Shown: in pieces, positions 56,340 to 64,000 of the stretch
Numbering within the stretch: position 1 is the stretch's first letter
How the letters are laid out: each line of letters starts with the position of its first letter
Assembly: GCA_035531075.1 (NCBI GenBank)
Contig: DATKTO010000040.1
Span: 127,973-191,972 of the forward strand
DNA length: 64,000 nucleotides
Origin: 39-52-133 sp035531075
GTDB lineage: Bacteria; Pseudomonadota; Gammaproteobacteria; Burkholderiales; Gallionellaceae
Reading direction: 5' to 3'
Notes under the pieces: model-generated
The model's input: only the letters and a program-made list of their open reading frames with translations
Told to the model about the DNA's origin: nothing
Databases searched by the model: none
Translations under genes and position numbers: made by a program

Positions 56340-57173
56340 ATGTATTTGTGCTATGTAGACGAATCAGGAGATTCGCAAGCATTATTGAATTCAACTCATA
56401 ATGAACAACCACTTCTTGTTATTAGTGGCTTATTAGTTAAAGCATCTAGCGTACCTAAGTTAACCATTGAATTTACAAATTTAAAACGAAAGTATTATCC
56501 AAAGATTTTTTCTGGTGTTACTCATAATCTTAATGTCTTATTACATGAGGTAAAGGGTTCTGACTTAAGAACTGAAATACGGAATAATCCATTGAACTCA
56601 AAAATAATTAACCATCATTTCCGTTTTTTAGATGAAGTTTTAGCTATTATAAAAAAGCATGATGCGAAAATTATTTCACGTATTTGGATAAAACAATTTA
56701 ATTCCCCAATAAATGACCAATCTGTTTACAGCATTACAATACAAAATATCTGTGCCAGATTTCAAGAGTACCTATCTGTTAATAATAGTAATGGTGGAAT
56801 TCTAATTGCTGATTTTAGAGACCCTAAGAGAAATTCATACGTTTCTCATTCTGTATTTACTCAAAAGCATAAAATGAAAGGTGATGCATATCCTCTAATA
56901 CAAGAAATCCCAACATTTGGTGTTAGTAATAACCACGCATGTTTGCAAATAACAGATTTGCTTTGTTCAGCTTTATTGGCACCAATGGCATCTAGAATAT
57001 TTCTGACGGGTACTGTAAATAATGTTCATACTCATAAAAATTATGATGCTATTACGAAAAGATACAAAAAAAGATTGAAGACATTGCAATTTAATTGTGA
57101 TGTAAAGGGAGTCAAAAATTGGGGGATAACAGTAGATAATCCACATAAAACCGGAGTTCAATTGTTTGCCTAA
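56340..57173 (+). CDS. DUF3800-domain protein
   Basis: The protein of about 277 residues opens with the family hallmark YVDESGD (residues 5-11). It continues with acidic and aromatic motifs of an RNase H-like fold, ending in HACLQITDLLCSALL. The function of DUF3800 is unknown; the fold suggests a metal-dependent nuclease, and the genes are often carried on mobile DNA. GGGAG lies six bases before the ATG. The gene is A/T-rich like the ABC pair upstream and unlike the chromosome around it. Confidence 0.8.
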   Translation: MYLCYVDESGDSQALLNSTHNEQPLLVISGLLVKASSVPKLTIEFTNLKRKYYPKIFSGVTHNLNVLLHEVKGSDLRTEIRNNPLNSKIINHHFRFLDEVLAIIKKHDAKIISRIWIKQFNSPINDQSVYSITIQNICARFQEYLSVNNSNGGILIADFRDPKRNSYVSHSVFTQKHKMKGDAYPLIQEIPTFGVSNNHACLQITDLLCSALLAPMASRIFLTGTVNNVHTHKNYDAITKRYKKRLKTLQFNCDVKGVKNWGITVDNPHKTGVQLFA

Positions 57174-57519
57174 CAGAGCAGTTCAGGGGACTAATGACGG
57201 GGTCAGTTTTTAACATTCCAACATCGAATGATCAGGCCTTGTATTTGATATTCAATCGATGGCGTCAGACTCGATTGATTGGTTTTTATATGTTCAATAT
57301 ATTGATTATATTGAATAATATAAGCGTCTGTCAGACGTGCAGCCTCTCATCTTATCTTTGCCGCAATCTGATCATATAAACGTACTGTTGTAGTTTGCCG
57401 GGGTAGCCCGGCGGCTAGTCACTTTTGGCTCCGACATAACTTGAAGGTTAGTCTCCACCGCAACTTCGTTGTCTTGCTTCGCCGGTGTATGTCAAGGTAG
57501 TTGTCGCCTCAATCGTTAA
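57174..57519 (+). other. Gene-free stretch with repeat copy
   Basis: This 340-base stretch contains copy A of the bipartite repeat (57264-57318). It also contains a C/G-rich inverted motif near 57398-57412 (GCCGGGGTAGCCCGGCGGC). No gene was recognised. It has the look of IS-flanking debris. Confidence 0.5.
57264..57318 (+). repeat. Bipartite repeat, copy A
   Basis: GTCAGACTCGATTGATT (57264-57280) and TTGATTATATTGAATAA (57302-57318) are separated by 21 A/T-rich bases. Both 17-base blocks recur exactly, in the same order and direction, at 60452-60505. Confidence 0.8.
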
Positions 57520-57767
57520 GCTGCTTTCCTATTTTCCTTCACCTGCACTTTTGCGCGCTCGGGGTTGAGGTAAACCGTGTCGCCCTGCGTCCAGTTCCTG
57601 ACGTCAGCTGACCAACGCTGCGGATGCAGCAACCTTGCTGCCTGATATACCGCCGTTCGTTTCTCAAGCAGCACAGTAGCTTCACCCCGATGTCGCTGGT
57701 TTGGCGTGACGTGCTTCAAGCCACTGCAAATCACGGGCCAAGCCTTACAAACTACTTTTAATTTCAC
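57516..57767 (-). pseudogene. 3' remnant of an IS3-type transposase
   Basis: About 80 residues match the C-terminal end of IS3-group integrase-core transposases: VTPNQRHRGEATVLLEKRTA, YQAARLLHPQRWSADVRNWT and VYLNPERAKVQ. The catalytic Asp-Asp-Glu region is missing, so the element is dead. No inverted repeats could be assigned with confidence. Confidence 0.7.
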
Positions 57768-57937
57768 TAATGTAAGGCGTAAGGCCTGACCCCGCTGCTA
57801 CCTGTGGGGAGAGGGTGGTCTGACCTTGTCAAAAATAAAATAAAAATAAGCGGACGCTACCCTTTGATTTGACCCTGATACATCAATATAATTGCGCCCC
57901 GTGCATTTGCACGTCAAATAATAAATTGGGAAATGAA

Positions 57938-58510
57938 ATGAAAAAAATTCTTGCAGTTGCCTTATTGTCTACTTGTATATCAACGCCAACTTTTGCTGCC
58001 GATAATAGTGGCTCCTTTTACGGCGCTATTGATTCTGGAGCTTTGGCAATGGCTAACTGGACGCTGGCAAAACCCAGCTCATTAAGTTTTTCAGCTGGCT
58101 ACCATTTTTCGCCAATTTGGGCCGTTGAAGGTGGCTATACTTCAATCGGTGAATCAAGTTACAGTTCCAATGGAACGGGAAATTACACATATAGCCAATC
58201 TATGTGGAATGCGGTAGGCGTAGGAACTTATGCTGTAAACGATAGCTTTGAAGTATTTGGCAAGCTGGGATTGGGGAGCGTTTCCGCAAAAGCTGCGGTC
58301 ACTGGCACAACGACACTGTATGGTGCTACCAATACAAGCATGACTGCAAACACAAACAGTGTAATTTACGGTATTGGTGCGCAGTATAATTTCAGCAAAC
58401 GAGTTGGTATACGCGCACAGTATGAAAGCTTGGGGAAATCGACGGCTGATTCATCAGTAACGGGCATTGATCTGACTCGCACGTCCGTGGGGCTTGTCTA
58501 TAACTTCTGA
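57938..58510 (+). CDS. OmpA-like beta-barrel outer-membrane protein
   Basis: The 190-residue protein has a signal peptide (VALLSTCISTPTFA cleaved before ADNSG) and an eight-stranded barrel pattern: LSFSAGYHFSPIWAVEGGYT, FEVFGKLGLGSVSAK, VIYGIGAQYNFSKRVGIRAQ. It ends in a terminal Phe (SVGLVYNF) as outer-membrane proteins do. No peptidoglycan-binding OmpA tail is present. The ATG at 57938 gives a clean signal peptide. A terminator follows. Confidence 0.85.
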   Translation: MKKILAVALLSTCISTPTFAADNSGSFYGAIDSGALAMANWTLAKPSSLSFSAGYHFSPIWAVEGGYTSIGESSYSSNGTGNYTYSQSMWNAVGVGTYAVNDSFEVFGKLGLGSVSAKAAVTGTTTLYGATNTSMTANTNSVIYGIGAQYNFSKRVGIRAQYESLGKSTADSSVTGIDLTRTSVGLVYNF

Positions 58511-58530
58511 TTGAAGCGATGCCAAAAAGC

Positions 58531-58555
58531 AAGCCGGGTTTTCCCGGCTTTTTTT
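58531..58555 (+). terminator. Rho-independent terminator
   Basis: The stem AAGCCGGG / CCCGGCTT with a TTTT loop is followed by T residues. It lies 20 bases after the outer-membrane protein gene. Confidence 0.92.
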
Positions 58556-58708
58556 GACTGCACGTAGATTTATTTTTGATTTACCTTCCCCTGTGCGCCG
58601 CCGAGAAAAATCGCAATCATGCGGAGGGGTAGGCGAGGACTGTCTTATGTGAAACGTAAGGCCTGGGCCCAATCTGTGTGTTAAGAAATTTTACAGCGGC
58701 GTTTAAGC

Positions 58709-59017
58709 TTATTTGCAGAGCCAAAACTTAACATCATAAGAAATACTGCCATTGTAATTTGTGGCATAAATAACTTGTGCTGTATTACTGCCTAATTCAA
58801 TTGCACGAATCCGGGCGTCGTCCAAATGGTAGAAAGTTTCAAGTTTGCCTTTTTCCCTGCAGTTATCCAGGAGTTTCAAGGACGTATCTTGGTCACCTTT
58901 GGCTATTTTGACGGCCTTTTCTTTTGCTGACAACTCTTTTCTGGCTGGAAAACTTTGGCAAGATGTTAGGAAAATACACACAAAAATTACCAAAAAAATA
59001 TTTTTAAAACTAAGCAT
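58709..59017 (-). CDS. Small lipoprotein of unknown function
   Basis: The 102-residue protein has a lipoprotein signal (IFLVIFVCIFLTSC). The mature part has a Cys in DNCREKGKLE, an Ala/Ile-rich helix (ARIRAIELGSNTAQVIY) and a final Cys in FWLCK, a pattern that resembles DUF4156-type lipoproteins. It is the last of three minus-strand envelope genes that lie close together. Confidence 0.65.
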   Translation of the reverse strand: MLSFKNIFLVIFVCIFLTSCQSFPARKELSAKEKAVKIAKGDQDTSLKLLDNCREKGKLETFYHLDDARIRAIELGSNTAQVIYATNYNGSISYDVKFWLCK

Positions 59018-59047
59018 GGTTGCTCCTAAAGCAAGGTTTTTTTGGCT

Positions 59048-59479
59048 TTACTTCATACTAACGATGTCACCTTCGATTATCGTATCAGTACATCCAGGAA
59101 TAACTGGCAGGATTGAAAATGGAAAGGTCATAATTGAATTTGATACGCATCCATCAGTTGTAATTGCCAAATTGATTAATCCAACCCCCTGTTTTTTTGC
59201 AATGGCGTCATTGATTGCCTCATCAACGTCTTTACTACCGGACATCCGTATCCAGGCATACGTTATTCCCCAAAACCGCTTTTCATACTTGAATTTACCG
59301 ACGACGTTCAGTTGCTTGCCCTTGAGCAAAACATTGTCGTTTTGGTCATAGAGTGCGGGACTCAATGAAATTGGATATTTTGCATCAGCAAAATTGAGGT
59401 GTCCGCGCGCACCTACAGTGCAAGCAGACAGAGAAATCATAATGGTGACTAAGATAAAACTCAGATATATTTTTTTCAT
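59048..59479 (-). CDS. Small lipoprotein of unknown function
   Basis: The 143-residue protein has a lipobox (MISLSACTVG). The mature part is beta-rich: ALYDQNDNVLLKGKQLNVVG, a central ITYAWIRMSGSKDVDEAIND, and a cysteine pair in TTDGCVSN and PVIPGCTDT. No family is recognised. Its start overlaps the stop of the next upstream gene by four bases, and it is 30 bases before the 102-residue lipoprotein gene. Confidence 0.68.
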   Translation of the reverse strand: MKKIYLSFILVTIMISLSACTVGARGHLNFADAKYPISLSPALYDQNDNVLLKGKQLNVVGKFKYEKRFWGITYAWIRMSGSKDVDEAINDAIAKKQGVGLINLAITTDGCVSNSIMTFPFSILPVIPGCTDTIIEGDIVSMK

Positions 59480-59943
59480 TTTGAACTCCCTGTGCTTACA
59501 GGAGTAGTGCTGTAAATGCCGCCCTCTATCCCTGAATAATCAACTCTTGAATTACAAAACACTAAAAAACAAGCTCTGGCGCTTTTTACAAAAAGAGTTT
59601 CTACAACAATTTTGTCTTTGGGTGAATCCAGTTTTCTCATTAATTCCGCATCAATTTTCTCAGCGGACTCCTCTGTGACATATGTTGTTTGTTGATATTG
59701 CCCTCCTGATGTAACGATAGAGTTTTCAACCGTTATGTCAAAATCCATCTTTTTATAAAGAGGGGTCTTTTTATTGCTTTTTACATGCTGTATTGGCCCG
59801 AGCATTACTGGTCGAGTCATGTTTTTTGCAGTGGTCGTCGTGCTCAACGATGAGCAACCAGATAAGAGTGCAACTATAAAAAGTAGCAACGGACCCATCA
59901 TTGGCATTTTCTTAATTTCGTTAAGAGATATTGTATTACTCAT
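59476..59943 (-). CDS. Lipoprotein of unknown function
   Basis: The 155-residue protein has a lipobox (LLLFIVALLSGCSSLSTTTT). The mature part includes YKKMDFDITVENSIVTSGGQ and a Cys-containing SARACFLVFCNSRVDYSGIE. The M at about residue 13 is an alternative start giving a shorter signal peptide. It is the first of three overlapping or closely spaced envelope genes, so the products may act together. The family is not recognised. Confidence 0.66.
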   Translation of the reverse strand: MSNTISLNEIKKMPMMGPLLLFIVALLSGCSSLSTTTTAKNMTRPVMLGPIQHVKSNKKTPLYKKMDFDITVENSIVTSGGQYQQTTYVTEESAEKIDAELMRKLDSPKDKIVVETLFVKSARACFLVFCNSRVDYSGIEGGIYSTTPVSTGSSK

Positions 59944-60508
59944 AGCTGTTTGTTTCCTTCATTCAAAATCAAAATTGTAGGAGATACATTTTGTCTTGCG
60001 ATTAGGTGAGCTACCCTTGTCTAAAGGCGAGGGCTTCGAATTACGGCTTAATCAGATTTAATCGGCACATGGGGCCGATTGAAGTCAAAATTAAAAACGA
60101 ACTCAATATTCATGTATTCATTATGCTGGTACGAAGATCAAAACCTACAGCCTAAAGGCGGTGGATTTACGGATCCCTGAAAAGCGACTTAAAAGTGCAA
60201 GAAATTAAAGTGCCGCTTTCTGGTTCCCCACCCGAGGGCTCATCTGCATTTTTAATCAGATGACGCCAATCACAGGCATGCCAAGACTATGCGTTAAGGA
60301 TAGGGAACTCGGTCTCAAAACGATAATAGCATAAAAGTGGGGTCAAGATTATGGGGGCATGTCTACCCTCGTACCATGCTCTTTAAATGTCCCAAATTTC
60401 AGGACTTGCATTTGAACATGGATCAATGGTGTTGGCACGAAATCAATGGGGGTCAGACTCGATTGATTTGCTTGTTGTTTTTAATATTTTGATTATATTG
60501 AATAAATT
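59944..60508 (+). other. Long gene-poor stretch
   Basis: This stretch of about 560 bases has no credible gene on either strand. It contains a hairpin-like ATCGGC-acatgg-GGCCGAT (near 60060-60079) and copy B of the bipartite repeat (60452-60505). The base composition is mixed and it is probably scar tissue from past insertions. Confidence 0.5.
60452..60505 (+). repeat. Bipartite repeat, copy B
   Basis: The same two 17-base blocks as copy A occur here at 60452-60468 and 60489-60505, 20 bases apart. The copy ends exactly where the antitoxin remnant begins to be readable. Confidence 0.8.
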
Positions 60509-60659
60509 AAACGCTTGGCAGGCGATTTCGACCAAGCGTGTCTGCGCTTCCAGCGCCTCAAGCATAAACGCATGCGGCGACTTGCCACTTGCCTGCGCCG
60601 CAGATGCGATGGGCGCCCTTGAGGTCCTCTGGTAATTTCAGTGTAGTCGTTGCTGCCGT
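60509..60659 (-). pseudogene. Broken ribbon-helix-helix (CopG-type) antitoxin gene
   Basis: On the minus strand, AATTTLKLPEDLKG is the usual N-terminal strand of a CopG-type antitoxin. A frameshift near 60611-60617 changes frame, after which IASAAQASGKSPHAFMLEAL and EAQTRLVEI follow. The start codon is ACG instead of ATG. The C-terminus runs into repeat copy B. The gene is dead by at least three changes. Confidence 0.65.
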
Positions 60660-60703
60660 GTGGCCCCCTGAAAAAGCAACGCCAAAGTAACACCCGCCTA
60701 TAG

Positions 60704-60904
60704 ATCGGCACAGAAATCGCCGATGCCACTTCCGTCTTGCAGGGCCATCCATTAATCGGGCGTCCTGTGCCGCACAATTTGCGTGAACTTGTGATCTCGA
60801 AAGGTCGTACTGGCTATGTGGCGCTGTATCGTTTTTTGCCCGCCGTTGATCGCATCGATATTCTCGCCATTCGCCACCAGCGTGAGTGTGGCTTTATTGA
60901 TTGA
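60704..60904 (+). pseudogene. Truncated RelE/ParE-family toxin gene
   Basis: The C-terminal half of a ParE/RelE-type toxin is open here: QGHPLIGRPV, LRELVISKGRTGYVALYRFL and DRIDILAIRHQRE, ending at a TGA. A TAG directly precedes the readable part, so the N-terminal helices are missing. It faces the opposite way from the antitoxin remnant, so the two are not one intact operon. Confidence 0.7.
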
Positions 60905-61343
60905 GCGGCCTATGCAGCAAAAATGGAGGGCGTCCCCTTCGATTTCCGCCGCAATGATCACTTGAAATTTCGCGCCAGTCCACAATCTAATTTGTTTAAA
61001 TCACATATAGATGGGGGAAGCGATCATGGCTGCCGCCGCACGGCTTTACCGGCAAGGTGCACCAGCTGGATGCCAGGGTGGGCTGCGGCTACAGGATTAA
61101 GAAGCGAGGATTGGAGTCCGGTCTACCCGTGTAGTGCGGCTTATGCTGCGTATTTGTGTTTTTGCTGATCACAATCCATAACTGGGCCAGTTTTCGGCCG
61201 GCGACAACACGCCCTGCGCACTGCGATGTATCTTTCGGAGGCGAAAGTATGATAGCGATAAGCGCGTGGAGCAGCTGATTCCCTGAAGAAACATTCCCGA
61301 TATTTCGTCTGCGATTCAGACGACCAAAAATAACTAGAAAAAA
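60905..61343 (+). other. Gene-poor stretch before the GGDEF gene
   Basis: The only recognisable item in this 440-base stretch is the SRPBCC fragment at 61024-61134. The rest shows no gene. A weak hairpin-like TTTCGGAGGCGAAAG lies near 61233-61247. Confidence 0.5.
61024..61134 (+). pseudogene. Fragment of an SRPBCC (AHSA1-like) domain gene
   Basis: The frame reads SWLPPHGFTGKVHQLDARVG followed by CGYRI, which matches the conserved WLPP-x-GFTGKV segment of AHSA1-type SRPBCC proteins. Both ends of the gene are missing, and the frame continues into unrelated residues before a TAG. It is a relic of about 25 conserved codons. Confidence 0.55.
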
Positions 61344-63884
61344 ATGGACGCAATCACCACAACTGAGAAAGCGGTTTCCCATACAATAACGAAGCTGATG
61401 GCGTATTTGTTGCTAACCATCGCCTACCTGGTCAGCGGTAAACTCGGATTAATGCTGGCGCTCCCGCCCGGTTATTCATCCCCGATATTTCCTCCCGCCG
61501 GTATAGCTGTCGCCGCCGCATTTATTGGCGGAAAAAAGGCATTGCCATGGATTTTTCTCGGCTCATTGCTGCTTAATCTCTGGGTAGGCTATTCGGACGA
61601 CCAGACAATCGGCACCATCGGTTTCACCGTGGCGGCCATCATCGCGATCGCCTCAATGCTGCAGGCAGCGGCAGGGGGATGGGGCTTGCGGCGCGTGATC
61701 GCCTACCCGGCCGTTTTCAATAATCTTCGGGATGGTTTGCGATTCCTGCTGCTGGCCCCCGTCATTTGCGTGACCAGCGCAAGCCTTTCAGTGAGCGGCC
61801 TTTGGGCTTTTGGCGTCCTCGACACAGCCAGCTCTGCAGCCAACTGGGTCTCCTGGTGGGTCGGCGATACGCTCGGTGTGCTGGTGATGTTCCCGCTGGT
61901 CATGATTGTTGCCGGTGGGCCGCGCGCATTGTGGCAAAGCCGCGTTCTCACAATTGCTGTTCCGATATTGCTGGTGCTGTCGAGCGGACTCGCTGCAATT
62001 TACTTTTTGCAGAATGCAGCCATTAATAACGCACGCCAGATTCAGTTAGATAACTTCAATTATCAGGGGCGCGAGATCAGGCTGCGCATCGAGCAGCGAC
62101 TGGCAGCCTATGAGCAGGTTCTGCGCGGTGTCAGAGGTCTGTATGTCGCGTCGAAGCATATTGAGCGAAATGAGTTTCGTGATTACGTGTCCATTCTGGA
62201 CTTGGCAGAAAAGTACCCTGGCATCCAGGGCGTCGGATTTTCGCTGATTATTCCGCCACAAAAAAAAGGCAGCCATATCGAGGCTATCCGCAAAGAAGGC
62301 TTCCCCGACTATACCCTGCATCCGCAAGGTGACCGCGAACTCTATACCTCCGTCATTTATCTGGAACCCTTTGCCGGCCGCAACGTGAGCGCTTTGGGTT
62401 ATGACATGTACTCTGAAGCCGTGCGTCGTACCGCCATGGAGCGGGCGCGCGACCTGGATCAATCGACTATGTCGGGCAAGGTCAGACTGGTGCAGGAAAT
62501 CGATCAGGACGTGCAGTCTGGCTTTCTGATGTATCTGCCGGTGTACCGCAACGGCAAGTCACATGAAACCGTGGCAGACCGCCGCGCCAACATCATCGGC
62601 TGGGTCTATGCGCCGTTCCGCATGAATGACCTGATGCATGGCATACTCGGCGAACAGGTTCACAATTTTGACCTTGAGATTTTCGACGGCGAAGACGTGA
62701 GCCCAGATACGCTGATGTACGACAGCCGTTCTGCCCAGAGCCATGACGGCACAACGCTATTCCACTCCACCCGGCGTATTGAAACCCTCGGCCGCATATG
62801 GACGATCAAGCTACATTCTCTCCCCCTCTTTGAAGCGAAGATTGACACCGGGCGAGTCACGTTAATACGGGTCAGCGGCCTCCTGATGAGCTTGCTGCTG
62901 TCACTGCTGGTCTGGCAGCTGGCCAGCGGGCGGGTACGCGCGCTAAAGCTGGCACAGGACATGACAAGCGAACTGCGGGAGAGCGAAGAGCAGCTTAAAG
63001 AAGCCCAACGCATGGCGCATATAGGTAGCTGGGAACTGGATCTGACGAGCAACGCGCTGACCTGGTCGGATGAAATATATCGCATTTTCGAGATCAACCA
63101 TGCCTCCTTTGACGCTTCCTATGAAGCCTTTCTGAATGTCGTACACCCGGAAGACCGTTCCCAAGTGGACAACGCCTATGCGGAATCGGTTGAAGCACGC
63201 ATGCCATACAGTATCGAACACAGGCTGCTTTTCCCCGACGGGAGAGTCAAATTTGTTCATGAGAAGGGTGAGACTTTGTACGATGCGGACGGGCGGGCAT
63301 TCCGCTCAATCGGCACGGTTCAAGACATAACCGAACAGAAGATGACGCAAGAACGTATTGAACGCATGGCTCATTACGATACGTTAACCAATTTGCCGAA
63401 TCGCGCCTTGTTCTACGATCGCTTGCACTATGCGCTGTCACTGGCGAGACGTAGCGAAGCCGGGTTGACGTTGCTGTACATGGACCTGGATGGTTTCAAG
63501 CAGGTGAATGATACGCAAGGGCACCATGCTGGTGATCTGTTATTGATCCGAGTGGCAGAGCGCTTATCCAGGTGTGTCAGAGAGAGCGATACAGTATCGC
63601 GTCTGGGCGGGGATGAGTTCACCATCATTTTCAGCGGGATGCACCAGCAAGAAGATGTAGTCGTGGAAGCAGAGAAAATCATTCAGGCCATTTCCGCTCC
63701 GTTCGATCTGGAAGGGGTAGAAGCGCGTATCGGAATTAGCATAGGCATCGCACGTTACACGGAAGAAGCCAGCAACGAGGACGATTTGGTGAAGCAAGCT
63801 GATAAAGCGATGTACGAGGCAAAATTGGCAGGCAAAAATACCTACCGCATTGGCTCTGCCGAGGGTGTAAAAATTTTTGTGTAA
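61344..63884 (+). CDS. MASE1-CHASE-PAS diguanylate cyclase
   Basis: The 846-residue membrane protein begins with a MASE1 sensor of about eight membrane segments (residues 15-225; SPIFPPAGIAVAAAFIGGKK, NWVSWWVGDTLGVLVMFPL). A CHASE domain (about 250-470; EKYPGIQGVGFSLIIPP) and another membrane segment near 515 follow. A PAS-PAC (about 555-670) leads to a GGDEF domain (about 680-840) with intact RLGGDEF and an RxxD inhibition site (RESD). There is no EAL. It should make c-di-GMP and be feedback-inhibited. The start is an ATG after an A-rich stretch. Confidence 0.92.
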   Translation: MDAITTTEKAVSHTITKLMAYLLLTIAYLVSGKLGLMLALPPGYSSPIFPPAGIAVAAAFIGGKKALPWIFLGSLLLNLWVGYSDDQTIGTIGFTVAAIIAIASMLQAAAGGWGLRRVIAYPAVFNNLRDGLRFLLLAPVICVTSASLSVSGLWAFGVLDTASSAANWVSWWVGDTLGVLVMFPLVMIVAGGPRALWQSRVLTIAVPILLVLSSGLAAIYFLQNAAINNARQIQLDNFNYQGREIRLRIEQRLAAYEQVLRGVRGLYVASKHIERNEFRDYVSILDLAEKYPGIQGVGFSLIIPPQKKGSHIEAIRKEGFPDYTLHPQGDRELYTSVIYLEPFAGRNVSALGYDMYSEAVRRTAMERARDLDQSTMSGKVRLVQEIDQDVQSGFLMYLPVYRNGKSHETVADRRANIIGWVYAPFRMNDLMHGILGEQVHNFDLEIFDGEDVSPDTLMYDSRSAQSHDGTTLFHSTRRIETLGRIWTIKLHSLPLFEAKIDTGRVTLIRVSGLLMSLLLSLLVWQLASGRVRALKLAQDMTSELRESEEQLKEAQRMAHIGSWELDLTSNALTWSDEIYRIFEINHASFDASYEAFLNVVHPEDRSQVDNAYAESVEARMPYSIEHRLLFPDGRVKFVHEKGETLYDADGRAFRSIGTVQDITEQKMTQERIERMAHYDTLTNLPNRALFYDRLHYALSLARRSEAGLTLLYMDLDGFKQVNDTQGHHAGDLLLIRVAERLSRCVRESDTVSRLGGDEFTIIFSGMHQQEDVVVEAEKIIQAISAPFDLEGVEARIGISIGIARYTEEASNEDDLVKQADKAMYEAKLAGKNTYRIGSAEGVKIFV

Positions 63885-63929
63885 ACGGTCATTTGGCAGG
63901 AAACTGCCTAACTTCAAAAAGGAGTGACC

Positions 63930-64000
63930 ATGACCGCAACAAAGAAAGCACCATCGCCGGATTTAATCGACCAACTGCTGGCTGGCTACCAGAAACCCGA
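63930..64000 (+). CDS. IS256-family transposase, 5' end only
   Basis: The last 71 bases open a reading frame with AAGGAG seven bases before the ATG. The peptide MTATKKAPSPDLIDQLLAGY matches the start of IS256/MULE-type transposases. The insertion lies within 45 bases of the GGDEF stop codon. The element's left inverted repeat should lie between 63885 and 63929 but was not identified with confidence. Confidence 0.7.
   Translation, partial: MTATKKAPSPDLIDQLLAGYQKP

Noticed and set aside
61089..61382. Minus-strand frame before the GGDEF gene
   Set aside because: Runs into the GGDEF gene antisense and shows no recognisable motif.

Overview
The window reads as the chromosome of a facultatively anaerobic, sulfur-oxidising, nitrate-reducing betaproteobacterium, probably of the Nitrosomonadales (Gallionellaceae/Sulfuricellaceae type). 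This rests on a complete narX-narL / narK-narK-narGHJI-ppiC locus, a soxX-soxA pair, a DsrC-family protein, persulfide/sulfite-handling genes and chromate resistance genes. The genus is inference; no rRNA or other marker is present.

Layout. (1) 1-2636, minus strand: chromate-resistance cluster chrB-chrA, a collapsed rhodanese gene and the start of a second ChrB-type protein. (2) 2863-8490, plus: sulfur-stress locus with an ArsR-rhodanese fusion regulator, an MBL-fold hydrolase of persulfide-dioxygenase type, two MFS transporters, a TauE/SafE permease and a small Cys-rich protein. Two promoters in it share an ATTCA-TT-TGAAT operator. (3) 8576-16274, plus: MoxR/DUF58/DUF4381/BatA/BatB-C/BatD cluster interrupted by a second TauE permease. 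(4) 16676-21343: a Gly-rich lipoprotein, a small outer-membrane barrel, a NYN-LOTUS RNA-related protein and a SoxH-like MBL hydrolase. (5) 21695-35113: nitrate respiration. NarX/NarL sense nitrate, two NarK proteins move nitrate and nitrite, NarGHI reduces nitrate with quinol, NarJ matures it, and a PpiC isomerase closes the operon. (6) 35584-36877: soxX and soxA, encoding thiosulfate-oxidising cytochromes. (7) 37114-48203: housekeeping and signalling genes, including patatin, SirB2, HPP-CBS, a DsrC-like protein beside MarR, hemerythrin, an ion channel, SerB, and a three-gene histidine kinase / receiver / GGDEF-EAL unit.

(8) 48384-53161: mfd, which has a REP-like palindrome inserted in frame. 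It is followed by a one-gene nuclease cassette that ends in a second, partial copy of the mfd 3' end, the footprint expected of an insertion at the mfd tail. (9) 53419-61134: an A/T-rich accessory region. It holds a two-gene PD-(D/E)XK-like plus ABC/SMC-ATPase module that looks like anti-phage defence, and a DUF3800 gene behind a strong promoter and a multi-hairpin leader RNA. It also holds IS3 debris, an outer-membrane barrel, three small envelope proteins, and broken antitoxin, toxin and SRPBCC genes. Two copies of a bipartite repeat bracket part of it. (10) 61344-64000: a MASE1-CHASE-PAS-GGDEF cyclase and the start of an IS256-family transposase.

The most interesting items are the mfd-tail nuclease cassette, the ABC/nuclease gene pair, the DUF3800 leader RNA, the DsrC paralogue lacking its C-terminal cysteine, and the ArsR-rhodanese regulon.
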